Part shown: one piece after another, positions 10,477-19,885 of the stretch | How positions within the stretch are numbered: the stretch's first letter is position 1 | How the letters are laid out: every line of letters begins with the position of its first letter | Source: Paulinella micropora | Taxonomy: Eukaryota; Cercozoa; Imbricatea; Euglyphida | Assembly (NCBI GenBank): GCA_009731375.1 | Contig: BJOX01000102.1 | Span: forward strand, 881,196 to 915,669 | Reading direction: 5' to 3' | DNA length: 34,474 nt | The notes under the pieces: generated by a model | Seen by the model: only the letters and a program-made list of their open reading frames with translations | Database searches by the model: none | What the model was told of the DNA's origin: nothing | Translations under genes and position numbers: made by a program

Positions 10477-10673
10477 CAGTATGAGCCGAAGGCAATCCAC
10501 AAAACATTCTAACAGTGCTTAGCGCAAGATAATTAATACTAACATAATTATGTCCGGTGGAAGATGAACAGGGCATAGCCCAAGATAATTAATACTAACA
10601 TAAGGCGACATGAAGGGACTTGCTTACCATTTCATTTACAGCCAACGACAATACTGTAAGAGAAGAACCTAGT

Positions 10674-10728
10674 GGCTAGGTTGAAGAGAAAAACCTAGCC
10701 AGAACATCTTTTTCTCCTCAACCTAGCT
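10674..10728. repeat. Hairpin, 20-bp arms
   Basis: Arms at 10674-10693 and 10709-10728 pair at 18 of 20 positions around a 15-base loop. A smaller perfect hairpin (AACCTAG-TGG-CTAGGTT) overlaps the left arm. No T-run follows that would suggest a terminator. It could be a relic of a mobile element or a structured RNA. Confidence 0.6.
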
Positions 10729-10770
10729 CTACTGTACAACGGCACTGCTGCTTAACACCAACATAATTAT

Positions 10771-11001
10771 GTCAGGCGCAAGATGATTAACACCAACATA
10801 AATATGTCTGTCATATCAGGTTGCAAGTATACCTTGACTAGTTCAAGGTATACCTTGACTACTTCAAGGTATACCTTGACTATTTCAAGGTATACCTTGA
10901 CTATTTCAAGGTGTACCTTGGATATGTAAGGTAAACATTGAAATGTTTATGTCAGGCGCAAGATGGTTAACACCAACATAAATATGTCTGTCATATCAGG
11001 T
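10771..11001. repeat. 51-bp direct repeats flanking palindrome cluster 5
   Basis: Copies at 10771-10821 and 10951-11001 differ at one base. Between them lies the 21-bp-period palindrome array. The layout looks like a duplication or insertion product. Confidence 0.85.
10825..10946. repeat. Palindrome cluster 5, 21-bp tandem array
   Basis: Five consecutive units of about 21 bp, each holding TCAAGGTATACCTTGA with an ACTANT linker. Exact GGTATACC cores are at 10847, 10868 and 10889, exactly 21 bp apart. Confidence 0.9.
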
Positions 11002-11011
11002 GCTTGTTACC

Positions 11012-11107
11012 ATGTCTGATGCTTCCGTAGTCTCATCATCAAGCCTTACGGACAATGACAAGGAGAGCGATTGCTCACTGGATAGTCACCAAAAGAAGTT
11101 GACTTAA
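11012..11107 (+). CDS. Small Ser/Asp-rich ORF, 31 codons
   Basis: Starts at an ATG and ends at a TAA. It begins MSDASVVSSSSLTDND and is hydrophilic. The composition resembles a short protein N-terminus, but the length is within chance. It follows the second 51-bp repeat directly. Confidence 0.15.
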   Translation: MSDASVVSSSSLTDNDKESDCSLDSHQKKLT

Positions 11108-11394
11108 GAGACATATTTGGTGGTCGGGTCGGACAGGTAGTAGCAAAGACCTACTGCCTTGCTCTGGAAACATTTTTAGACTTACAAATCTTACTTTCAA
11201 GTTTTTACGCAAGCCGCCGCACTGTCTTACTAGTAATAGAATACTTGCCACTTGTAGAGCTAAGTGCAAAGCAGAACAGATAAAATGGAAGAGGTAGCCT
11301 CCGCAAGATTTCGTTACCTTGACTGACTATTCCCATCAAACCTTGCCGCAATATCTTGAATTCGTAAGGTCACCGTATAGTGTCACTTTGAGTC

Positions 11395-11512
11395 AATTCA
11401 TAAGGTGTACCTTGAATTTGTAAGGTATACCTTGAATTTATAAGCTATACCTCGGGTACCGCCGGTTGAACTCATACCTTGAATTCCTAGGTCATACCTT
11501 GAAGTTGCTGTG
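11395..11512. repeat. Palindrome cluster 6
   Basis: Five AAGGTNTACCTTGAATT-like units, with one exact core at 11424. Unlike most clusters it has no microsatellite beside it. Confidence 0.8.
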
Positions 11513-11579
11513 AGGGTAAGGGATCAGATGCACTGTGACCGACTGATCGGGTAATTACGTACATCAATTTCACAGTTCG

Positions 11580-11677
11580 GCAAATATTAATATCAAAAAC
11601 ATGTTACCGGAGCTTATCAAAAAATTTCCAAGCAAGTATTAATATCAGAAAACATGTTACCGGAGCTTATCAAAAAA
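11580..11677. repeat. 54-bp tandem duplication
   Basis: The motif ACATGTTACCGGAGCTTATC and its TATTAATATCA flank occur twice in a row with few changes. Confidence 0.8.
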
Positions 11678-11712
11678 ACTTCTAAACAAAATTTCGGCTG
11701 CCGGGTACATTA

Positions 11713-12030
11713 TTAACTTGATATATAGTGTTCTTCTTCTTGTTGTTCTTGTTGTGCTTCCTGTTCTTCTTCTTGTTGTTCTTGTTGTGCTTCCTCATTT
11801 TCATCCAAACCTATAACTTCTTGCTCTTCTTCCTGTTCTTGTTCTTGTTCCTGTTCTTGTTCTTGCCTGTGATCTTCTTCTTGATCTTCTTCTTGATCTT
11901 GTTGTGCTTTCTCATTTTCATCCAAATCTAAAACTTCTTCCTCTTCTTCCTGTTCTTGTTCTTGTTCCTGTTCTTGTTCTTGCCTGTGATCTTCTTCTTG
12001 ATCTTCTTTTGATCTTGTTCTTGTCCTTCT
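11713..12030 (-). CDS. Glu/Gln-rich low-complexity frame (possible C-terminal tail)
   Basis: On the minus strand this frame encodes an acidic EQEQEQ/EEDHRQ stretch with a repeated LDENE(E/K)AQQ segment (DNA repeat at 11803-11899 and 11920-12018). It joins the TTC/GAA array without a stop and ends ISS-stop at 11713. It could be an acidic tail of the transposase gene upstream, or translated microsatellite. I cannot decide. Confidence 0.25.
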   Translation of the reverse strand, partial: RRTRTRSKEDQEEDHRQEQEQEQEQEQEEEEEVLDLDENEKAQQDQEEDQEEDHRQEQEQEQEQEQEEEQEVIGLDENEEAQQEQQEEEQEAQQEQQEEEHYISS

Positions 12031-12165
12031 TCTTCTTCTTCTTCTTCTTCTTCTTCTTCTTCTTCTTCTTCTTCTTCTTCTTCTCCTTGTTCTTCTTCTT
12101 CTTCTTCTTCTTCTTCTTCTTCTTCTTCTTCTTCTTCTTCTTCTTCTTCTTCTTCTTCTTCTTTT

Positions 12166-12197
<32 letters not shown>

Positions 12198-12412
12198 TTC
12201 TTCTTCTTCTTCTTCTTCTTCTTCTTCTTCTTCTTCTTCTTCTTCTTCTTCTTCTTCTTCTTGTTCTTCTTGTTTTTCTTCTTGTTCTTCTTGTTCCTCT
12301 TCTTGTTCTTCTTTTTCTTCTTCTCCTTCTTCTTCTTCTTCTTCTTCTTCTTCTTCTTCTTCTTCTTCTTCTTCTTCTTCTTCTTCTTCTTCTTCTTCTT
12401 CTTCTTCTTCTT
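12031..12412. repeat. TTC/GAA trinucleotide array
   Basis: About 380 bp of nearly pure TTC with a few TTG and CTC breaks. On the minus strand it reads as poly-Lys or poly-Glu depending on frame. Long GAA/TTC runs are known to form triplex DNA. Confidence 0.95.
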
Positions 12413-12423
12413 GTCGGTTCCTC

Positions 12424-13306
12424 CTGTTTTCAATTTCAGCTCCATGAAGTAGAAAGAAGTGTCACTGCTCGGTTTAGGTGCCACGATGCACGGAATCTCC
12501 AGGAAGCTAATCGGCAAAAAAGTCAGAGACGGTTGGGCAGGTCTCATGTGACAAAACCACAGCTGCTGGTCATGCGCACGCGCACGCAAGAGTTCAACTC
12601 TGGCCAGATCCCAGCTGTGCAACTGGTATGTGACACGTGCATACCATTGTACGCTTGCACCATACCTCCCAGCGGTAGTCACTCCCCATGCACGTTCATT
12701 AAAAGTACCACTTACGTTCTCACGTGTCAAAAAGCACGTACCACCCGCGAAGCGTTCAGTCCTCGAACTGCTGGCCATGCACCTTATCGTGTAGCCCTTG
12801 CATGTCATATATCGTGCCAGTTCAATGTTCTCGTACGTCAACTGTGGGGGTGCCGGCAGCCCTGCACCCCCTTGTAATACTCTCCAGCACGAGTTGAAAA
12901 AATCCTGCAAGTCGGTGAGATGCCTAGGGCGAGTGCGGAAACGCGAGGGCAAACTCAAACACTGGTTTTCGTTCATGTGGGCTGCGTTAAAGCTGCCAGT
13001 GCGCCGACCTGTTACAACACTACATTTTGACATCACGACTTGCGCTTCGATATCAGCTTGTGCCGCTCGTAAGCTTGGCAGTAATAGCGCTCCCGGAGCA
13101 ACGGTCCAACGCTTCATAAATGTGTGCTCCATGTTCCTTAGAGTCTTGACTTGCTTCTTGAGTTCCCCTCCCTCACGTTCCAAACCAAATTCCTGCACTT
13201 CTGGTAAGGGTCCCCAGTCCCGGAAATGCAGAAGTACCTTACAACAAAACTGATGCAGAGAATAGGCGTGCTCTGTCTTGGGCAACCCGGCCGCGATCTC
13301 TACCAC
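12424..13306 (-). CDS. Tnp2-like transposase, C-terminal exon
   Basis: The exon starts after TTATGCATAG at 13306, phase 0, in phase with the previous exon; the 182-bp intron (13307-13488) contains a CT array and palindrome cluster 7. It encodes LPKTEHAYSLHQF, then FRDWGPLPEVQEFGLEREGG and LKKQVKTLRNMEHTFMKRW. These match the H-x2-F and (R/D)-x-GP-x-(W/E)-F-x-x-ER-x-x-G blocks of Tnp2. Near the end is a WYARVTYQLHSWD ... LWFCHMRPAQPSLTFLPI block like the DUF4216-like tail. The frame then runs into the GAA array, where the true end is unclear. Confidence 0.65.
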
Positions 13307-13350
13307 CTATGCATAATCATACATATCATCTCTCTCTCTCTCTCTCTGAG

Positions 13351-13411
<61 letters not shown>

Positions 13412-13488
13412 GTCAAGGTATGCCTTGCCAGTCCAGGGTATACTTTGAAAAATCAGGGTATTCCTTGCAGAAAACAACAATAGTGTAC
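13307..13488 (-). other. Transposase intron with CT array and palindrome cluster 7
   Basis: GT at 13488-13487 and AG at 13308-13307, phase 0 on both sides. It contains a pure CT array (13330-13408) and three diverged palindrome units at 13411-13472. Confidence 0.7.
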
Positions 13489-14081
13489 CTGTTGAACGAT
13501 AAAGTCCCCCAAGCCGTCCTCGACCCTGCATGGTAACGTCCGCCGCATGCATAGCTTGGCGAGTGCAAACATCTGCTTGGTTGTTTTCTTTTGCGGTAAG
13601 GCAAGACCGGGTTGCATATCATCGAAGATCCAACTGCAGTACCTGTTAAAAAAATGAGCGCTGGCAGTATTGAGTTTGCCAAAATTTTTGTAAGGTGACC
13701 CAGTGCCGATTTGATCAGGAAGGGCCTTGATGCTCTTGAAAAGTCTGCAAACCTCGTAACGACCTTTCTCGTCTAGCCCGAACGCAGTGTACAGATCGAT
13801 GCAAGCTTGCACAGCAGCTGCTTGTGCTTTATGATCTTTCCTTTCATATTCAATGGCTCGCAGGTAATCGCTCTGGCTTTCACCTCGTTTCTGCTCCCGC
13901 TCAACAAAAGGAGGCAACGGTTGGATATGTACTGCCTTGAGTGTGCATTTAGGATGCCAACGTGTGGTTGTTTTGATTAGATGGTCAAACAGGTTGCCAA
14001 TCAGGTGCATCAGACCCGGATATGTATCCTTTATCACATCATACAGGGGCACACCACTGAATGCGCCTGGATATTTGACCC
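13489..14081 (-). CDS. Tnp2-like transposase, central exon
   Basis: The exon begins after TTTTGCAG at 14081 and ends with CAG before GTACAC at 13489, both phase 0. It encodes GVKYPGAF...LYDVIKDTYPGLMHLIGN, matching the G-(I/V)-K-x-P-S and D-x-MH block that follows the Cys pairs in Tnp2 proteins. About 150 further residues follow, rich in Lys and Arg, with LPDQIGTGSPY and CSWIF. No stop or frameshift is seen in this exon. Confidence 0.65.
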
Positions 14082-14481
<400 letters not shown>

Positions 14482-15309
14482 TGTATACCGTAACTATGCG
14501 CCGCCTTTTGCCCTGGCAATTTTGCCTGCATTCAAGTGCTGCACTCTCGCTGCCTGGCGTTCGTGCCATGTATGTGTCTTGATATCTGGTGGACGCTGCA
14601 GACAATGGTTGCCATATTGTCGGTTCCTCCGCATGGGATGTTCGGCAGATAGAAACACTCGGAAATCAGGCGTAATATATCGATCCAGAAATTTCGTAAA
14701 CTGCATTCTGCATGAAGGGCACGAATACTGTCCATTCCATGTTGCACCAGAAAAATGACTCTGCCGTCACCTGCCACGCCCAGCAAAATGACTCTGCAAA
14801 GCCGCTCTTCACCGTGTTTGTCCACACAAGGAAACGGATTAGCGAGGGATTCTAATTGGGCGCGAAGCGGGGTCATGCTAGTACGCAGATCCGGTGGGAG
14901 GACGGGACCTCCTATGAGGCATCCTATCCACCGTTGCAATTTCCGCTGCAATTTGTCGGGGGCAGCAAGGTTCCTGATCGTGTTAAGCCATACCGGATGG
15001 TTTGTACCAAACTTACCAAGTGTCAGAGGCAGTCCATCAGTACCAACTATGATCGGAACGGTGACGACTCCTGCAGGGGAAGTGGTGATTACCTTTTGCC
15101 TGTAACGGGGTGAACACTTGATGCAACAGTAACTAGCGGCTCCCACAGAATCGTCGGCATGTTGCACCACGTCCCGGTGGATGTCGTCCCATCCTACGGT
15201 GCCCACAAATGCTTGGACTTGGGGTTCCAGGGCTGCAACACATACACGTTCCCTGCGCAATGGATGCCCTTGTTTGCAATCCCCTGACGCCTCCACGAAT
15301 GGAGTGAGG
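14482..15309 (-). CDS. Tnp2-like transposase, Cys-pair and DDE-like exon (one frameshift, one in-frame TAG)
   Basis: A GATTGCAG acceptor precedes 15309. The frame holds a Cys pair (CIKCSPRYRQK), then VPIIVGTDGLPL with a likely first catalytic Asp, HPVWLNTIRNL, and VILLGVAGD with a likely second Asp. At about 14763 the reading frame must change by one base; afterwards it reads FSGATWNGQYSCPSC, the usual Gly-Cys-x2-Cys block. A strong donor GTACGTG follows 14482, but an in-frame TAG lies at 14494-14496. One-base loss plus a stop suggest a decaying copy, or sequence errors. Confidence 0.6.
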
Positions 15310-15431
15310 CTGCAATCACGGAAGCACCTAACCCAGGCACACACTCACATATACACTTTGTCTTGCTTGCGTACATAACAGCACGGACCGTATGTACGTG
15401 ACCACCTCTAGCCGCGAGGTCATGACCAAGC

Positions 15432-15726
<295 letters not shown>

Positions 15727-15734
15727 GTACGTCA

Positions 15735-15868
15735 CCTTACCTTGGAATATCAGGGCATACCTTGATATTTCAAGGTATACCCTGACTAGTTCAAGGTATA
15801 ACTTGGTTATTTCAAGCCATACCCTTACTATTGCAAGGCATACCTCGGATACGTAAGGTAAACATTGA
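15735..15868. repeat. Palindrome cluster 9
   Basis: Six units, with an exact core at 15774, directly after the CTAT array and partly in the 21-bp register of cluster 5. It ends with the same GTAAGGTAAACATTGAAA tail as cluster 5 (10928-10943), so the two clusters share an origin. Confidence 0.85.
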
Positions 15869-15952
15869 AAGGCTAAGTCCTTGCATGTCTATTTTTTCGG
15901 ATGCTTGCATACATAACAACACACTTTGTCTTGCTTGCATACATAACAACAC

Positions 15953-16507
15953 CGACCGTATGTACGTGACCACCTCTGGCCGCGAGGTCATTACCAAGCC
16001 ATGCAGTCGCTTCCAGGTGGCGGCTTGTTCGTGGGGTGTTACTAGCTCTGTCAGCAAGGTCATTATGGCGTCCATCGCCTTGTACGACACTCGATTGACA
16101 TGCATCAAGTGTAACAAACAAATTGCAATATGAGCCACCGTAAGCTGGTCCACCTGTGGGCCCGGCCCTGTAACAAAGGGTTCACTGAGGATAGTGTCCA
16201 CAGCAGCTAACGTCCTGTCCCGTTTTCCGCGTCCGTGCTGTGCTTCATCTTCGGGATCGGAGCCCGAGGATTCTGGCATGCTGTCCTGACCACTCGTCTC
16301 GGGACTGCTATCGTCTTCTTCCTCGACTTGTTCTTCGTCTTCTTCCTCGCCTTGTTCCTCGTCCTGTTCCTCTTCTATCCCTGCAGCTTCGCCTTCCTCG
16401 TGAGCGTCTGGTCCATCCAGGTCTTGGTCTCCCTCACGTTCTTCCAGCGCTTCCACGTCTTGGTCTCCCTCACGTTGCTCTCCTGGGTTTCCTTGCTCTT
16501 CTTGCAA
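15953..16507 (-). CDS. Tnp2-like transposase, N-terminal exon
   Basis: The frame begins upstream of 16507 (no ATG in frame nearby, so an earlier exon or lost start is possible). The first 80 residues are Glu/Asp-rich with a repeated EREGDQD segment. Then comes a folded-looking block (VDQLTVAHIAICLLHLMHVN ... LLTELVTP) like the helical region that precedes the Cys pairs in Tnp2 transposases. A weak donor follows CGGTCG at 15953 (phase 0). The exon's 3' end is duplicated at 15353-15431, so the true donor may be in either copy. Confidence 0.55.
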
Positions 16508-16521
16508 TCCCTCGCTCTCCT

Positions 16522-16657
16522 CGACAAAGGCATGAACAAAGCAATGACTACGGAGAAGAAGATAAGGTACAAGTAGCAGAGGAACTGTTCCTGTTCCTCT
16601 GCTACTTGTACCTTTTCTTCTTCTCCGTAATCATTTGCTTTGTTCATGCCTTTGTCG
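16522..16657. repeat. Long near-perfect hairpin, 64-65-bp arms
   Basis: 16522-16585 pairs with 16593-16657 around a 7-base loop, with only one single-base indel and two or three mismatches. It overlaps the 5' end of the transposase gene. Transcribed, it would form a long double-stranded RNA stem. It may be an inverted duplication of the gene's own 5' end. Confidence 0.9.
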
Positions 16658-16980
16658 CTTACCTGTAACCTTTGTCGCTTACTGTTGTGACGTTTCCTTT
16701 TATTTCCTGTGCGTTTCCTTTTGTTTCCTGCGGGACCAGTCAGCGGAGGAATACAGTACTTCTTGATGTGTTTTCTCCTGGCAACACAGAAGTCAGACGT
16801 GGGAGTTCCAATTACAACAGATAATTGTAGCAGTCACTGAGGAAGTATTAAGAGGTTGTAGGCACTCATATCATGGAATATGAGATGCGGCTGCTCCCAC
16901 CGCATTTACTGCACTGGCATATGGAGGATCCTTGTTGCCTTGCCGTGCGTGTTGCAAGTACCAGGACATCGGGGCTGCGA
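16658..16980. other. Spacer with no gene
   Basis: Unique sequence with two short direct repeats (CCTTTGTCGCTTAC; GTTTCCTTTT). No convincing coding frame. Confidence 0.4.
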
Positions 16981-16982
16981 GA

Positions 16983-17063
16983 GCGAGCGAGAGAGAGAGA
17001 GAGAGAGATCCTAGAGAGAGAGAGAGAGAGAGAGATCCTAGAGAGAGAGAGAGAGAGAGATCC

Positions 17064-17125
<62 letters not shown>

Positions 17126-17158
17126 GAGAGAGAGAGAGATCCTAGAGAGAGAGATCCT

Positions 17159-17196
<38 letters not shown>

Positions 17197-17220
17197 TAGA
17201 GAGAGAGAGAGACAGAGATT
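16983..17220. repeat. GA array with a repeated GATCCTA insert
   Basis: The GA run is broken at variable intervals by the same motif, GATCCTA, six times. It is therefore a higher-order array, not a plain dinucleotide run. Confidence 0.9.
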
Positions 17221-17285
17221 TTAAGGTATGCCCTTCCATTTACTTAAGGTATACCTTACCTTTTAAGGCATACCTTGAATTTGGT
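17221..17285. repeat. Palindrome cluster 10
   Basis: Three units, with an exact core at 17248, directly after the GA array. Confidence 0.85.
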
Positions 17286-17310
17286 ATGAACAATACATAT
17301 GTACTTGTGC

Positions 17311-17311
<1 letters not shown>

Positions 17312-17395
<84 letters not shown>
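17312..17395. repeat. GT then GA compound microsatellite
   Basis: About 30 bp of GT followed by about 50 bp of GA. Confidence 0.9.
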
Positions 17396-17397
<2 letters not shown>

Positions 17398-18030
17398 GTA
17401 CACATAAATTGTGTGTGATATATATATATATATGTATTATATATATATATGACATTGTGTGTGTGTATATACATCTAGCCTGATCTAATGTAATCCAATC
17501 TGATCTGAATGCATCTCATCTAATCTTTATGTGATCTCATCTGTTCTGAATTATGTCATCTGAATGTAGATAATCTGAATTGTAATCTACTCTAATCTGA
17601 TCTAATATACTAGTCTAATTTTATATTTCTTTCTACTCTAATGTAGTATAATATCTATCTAATCTACAAGAAGGAAACAGCAACAACAAAAAGAAAGCAA
17701 GGTTGGAGGGAGGAGAACGAAAAGGAGAAAGAGGAAAGGTGAGTGACAGAAGAAAATAGGAGCGCAAGAAGCCAGACAGGAAGGAATGGAGGAGGGAAGG
17801 GAGAAGTGTGTGTGTGTGTACATACAAATTTACAAGAACACATATCTATAACATAACATAATAATATCCAAGTGTAAAATTATTCCCTCAAGTACTAGTG
17901 AAGAACTAACAGTTCTCATTAATAACTCCCCCGGCCCTTGCAGAATTCTGGTCAGCCTGAACAATTGCGTTGCCAATTAGTTTTCCGTTTCTGGTTTGAT
18001 TTGATTTTTGCTGCATCAACTCGAGAGGGA
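17396..18030. other. Gene-poor stretch with degenerate ATCTGAT/ATCTAAT repeats
   Basis: 17480-17660 is made of loosely repeated ATCTGAT, ATCTAAT and TCATCT motifs, probably an old satellite. The rest is AG-rich unique sequence. I see no gene. Confidence 0.5.
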
Positions 18031-18032
18031 AA

Positions 18033-18125
18033 CCTTGCCAACCCTCCTTCTACATTTACGATTTGCTTCGAAACCTTGCCAAAAGCACAGCATACCTTGC
18101 CAACCCTTGCCAATGTCACAGCATA
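18033..18125. repeat. CCTTGCCAA motif cluster, diverged relative of the palindrome family
   Basis: Four CCTTGCCAA motifs plus a doubled CACAGCATA. It resembles half-units of the palindrome family, as in clusters 2-4, but has no complete palindrome. Confidence 0.4.
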
Positions 18126-18239
18126 ATTTGTTGCAAAAATTTCCGGGTCCCCGTCAATTTTTGGTCGCTCGACAACCGTTGCATGGCCAACAGCACCTTG
18201 CAGCGTATGCATATTTGCGTTCGTTCACTGCAGCTCGTT

Positions 18240-18313
18240 GGCTCAGCACACGTTTGCAAATAATTTTCATAGGTTGCAAAATGGATATGTAGGTTGCAAA
18301 CGTGTGCTGAGCC
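18240..18313. repeat. Perfect 20-bp inverted repeat with 34-base loop, ending at an ATG
   Basis: GGCTCAGCACACGTTTGCAA at 18240-18259 is exactly complementary to 18294-18313. The right arm ends immediately before ATG at 18314, the start of the next frame. It could be the ends of a tiny foldback element or a structure over a start site. Confidence 0.85.
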
Positions 18314-18550
18314 ATGCCCCCCAAAGACCAACGATTTAAAATAAGACCAACCGCCTCAATTCGCGCCGGCGCCGATCGCGGTTGGATGGATGTCAAATTT
18401 GATGGCACTGGTCGTGGTCCGGTGTCTCCGGATCATGCTCCTCCTCCTTTTTCTCCTACTCCTTCTACTCCTCCTGCTCCTCCTCTTTCTCCTCCTCCTT
18501 CTTCTTCTTCTTCTTCTTCTTCTTCTTCTTCTTCTTCTTCTTCTTCTTCT

Positions 18551-18615
<65 letters not shown>

Positions 18616-18881
18616 TTCTTCTTCTTCTTCTTCTTCTTCTTCTTCTCCTCCTCCTCCTCCTCCTCCTCCTCCTTCTCCTTCTTCTTCTCCTTCTTCTCCT
18701 TCTCCTTCTTCTCCTTCTTCTCCTTCTTCTCCTTCTTCTTCTTCTCCTTCTTCTCCTTCTCCTTCTTCTTCTTCTTCTTCTTCTTTTTCTATTCCTTCTT
18801 TTCCTTCTTCTTCTTCTTCTTCTTCTTCTTCTTCTTCTTCTTCTTCTTCTTCTTCTTCTTCTTCTTCTTCTTCTTCTTCTT
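18314..18881 (+). CDS. Unrecognised protein, N-terminal part, Ser/Pro-rich (runs into gap)
   Basis: An ATG at 18314 opens a frame whose first 50 residues have normal composition (basic, then WMDVKFDGTGRGPVSPDHAP). It then becomes Pro/Ser from the TTC/CTC array at 18440-18881 and enters a 380-N gap. The N-terminal part may be a real exon; the poly-Ser part depends on whether the array is exonic. No known domain seen. Confidence 0.35.
18485..18881. repeat. TTC/CTC trinucleotide array
   Basis: About 400 bp, nearly pure TTC with CTC-rich middle. It is cut by the gap, so its true length is unknown. Confidence 0.95.
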
Positions 18882-19261
18882 NNNNNNNNNNNNNNNNNNN
18901 NNNNNNNNNNNNNNNNNNNNNNNNNNNNNNNNNNNNNNNNNNNNNNNNNNNNNNNNNNNNNNNNNNNNNNNNNNNNNNNNNNNNNNNNNNNNNNNNNNNN
19001 NNNNNNNNNNNNNNNNNNNNNNNNNNNNNNNNNNNNNNNNNNNNNNNNNNNNNNNNNNNNNNNNNNNNNNNNNNNNNNNNNNNNNNNNNNNNNNNNNNNN
19101 NNNNNNNNNNNNNNNNNNNNNNNNNNNNNNNNNNNNNNNNNNNNNNNNNNNNNNNNNNNNNNNNNNNNNNNNNNNNNNNNNNNNNNNNNNNNNNNNNNNN
19201 NNNNNNNNNNNNNNNNNNNNNNNNNNNNNNNNNNNNNNNNNNNNNNNNNNNNNNNNNNNNN
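18882..19261. other. Assembly gap, 380 N
   Basis: Flanked by the TTC array on the left and 19 G on the right. Both sides are hard to sequence, so the gap size may be an estimate. Confidence 0.99.
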
Positions 19262-19540
19262 GGGGGGGGGGGGGGGGGGGAGGAGGACGCGTACGAGGAG
19301 GGGTGGGAGGAACGCGCCACCATGGTCAAGGAAGTAGCAACGCATTGGGATCTGGAAAGCCCTTTAATACCTATGGACGAAATGTGGAGGGACCCCGCGG
19401 AAACGCCAGGCTGGATGCCGGATGAGGATTTGGTGGGGGATTTAGATATTGACGTGATCCCTGACAAAGTCAAGGCCAGGGTCCAGCCATGGGTGCAGGC
19501 AGCAGTTATCGCGTGCCAGCACCTGAATTCCGTCTGCAAT
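19262..19540 (+). CDS. Unrecognised acidic protein, exon after the gap
   Basis: After 19 G the frame encodes an acidic, Trp-rich stretch (WEERATMVKEVATHWDLE, PGWMPDEDLVGDLDIDVIPD, VQPWVQAAVIACQHLNSVCN) of normal composition. It ends at GTACGT after 19540, a strong donor. It is in the same frame as 18314 if the gap is a true 380 bp, which should not be relied on. No family recognised. Confidence 0.45.
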
Positions 19541-19547
19541 GTACGTT

Positions 19548-19548
<1 letters not shown>

Positions 19549-19603
<55 letters not shown>

Positions 19604-19665
19604 CCTATATATCTACCTATCTATACTATCTATCTATCTATCTATCTATTTATCTATCCATCTAT

Positions 19666-19699
<34 letters not shown>

Positions 19700-19749
19700 G
19701 TCTATCTGTCTATCTGTCTATCTAGCTATCTATCTATCTATTTCGACGT

Positions 19750-19780
<31 letters not shown>

Positions 19781-19845
19781 TACATATTACATATATATAT
19801 ACATATTTATGTTTATATTTGTATATATATACATATATATATGTA

Positions 19846-19885
<40 letters not shown>
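19549..19885. repeat. CTAT and TA microsatellites
   Basis: CTAT array (19549-19742), TA/CATA array (19750-19845), then CTAT again (19846-19880). Confidence 0.95.

Larger units (their letters stand above)
8121..10610. repeat. Large tandem repeat, unit about 0.95 kb, 2.6 copies
   Basis: The sequence starting GACAACGTATGCTTGAG occurs at 8121, 9090 and 10023, so the spacings are 969 and 933 bp. Each unit contains, in order: a unique 250-bp part, a CT array, a palindrome cluster, a doubled motif (AAGATAATTAATACTAACAT), a further unique part, and a second pure CT array. The third copy lacks the last unique part. I find no conserved protein frame in the unit. The length difference comes largely from the CT arrays. 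Confidence 0.92.

Noticed and set aside
12533-13253. Plus-strand frames opposite the transposase C-terminal exon
   Set aside because: The minus strand carries conserved blocks and splice sites in phase; the plus-strand frames are shadows.
18882-19261. Treating 18314-19540 as one continuous protein
   Set aside because: The 380-N gap has unknown true length, so frame agreement across it carries no weight.
19549-19880. Hydrophobic membrane protein from Tyr-Leu-Ser-Ile repeats
   Set aside because: The CTAT unit has no stop in these frames, so an open frame is automatic and is not evidence of a gene.
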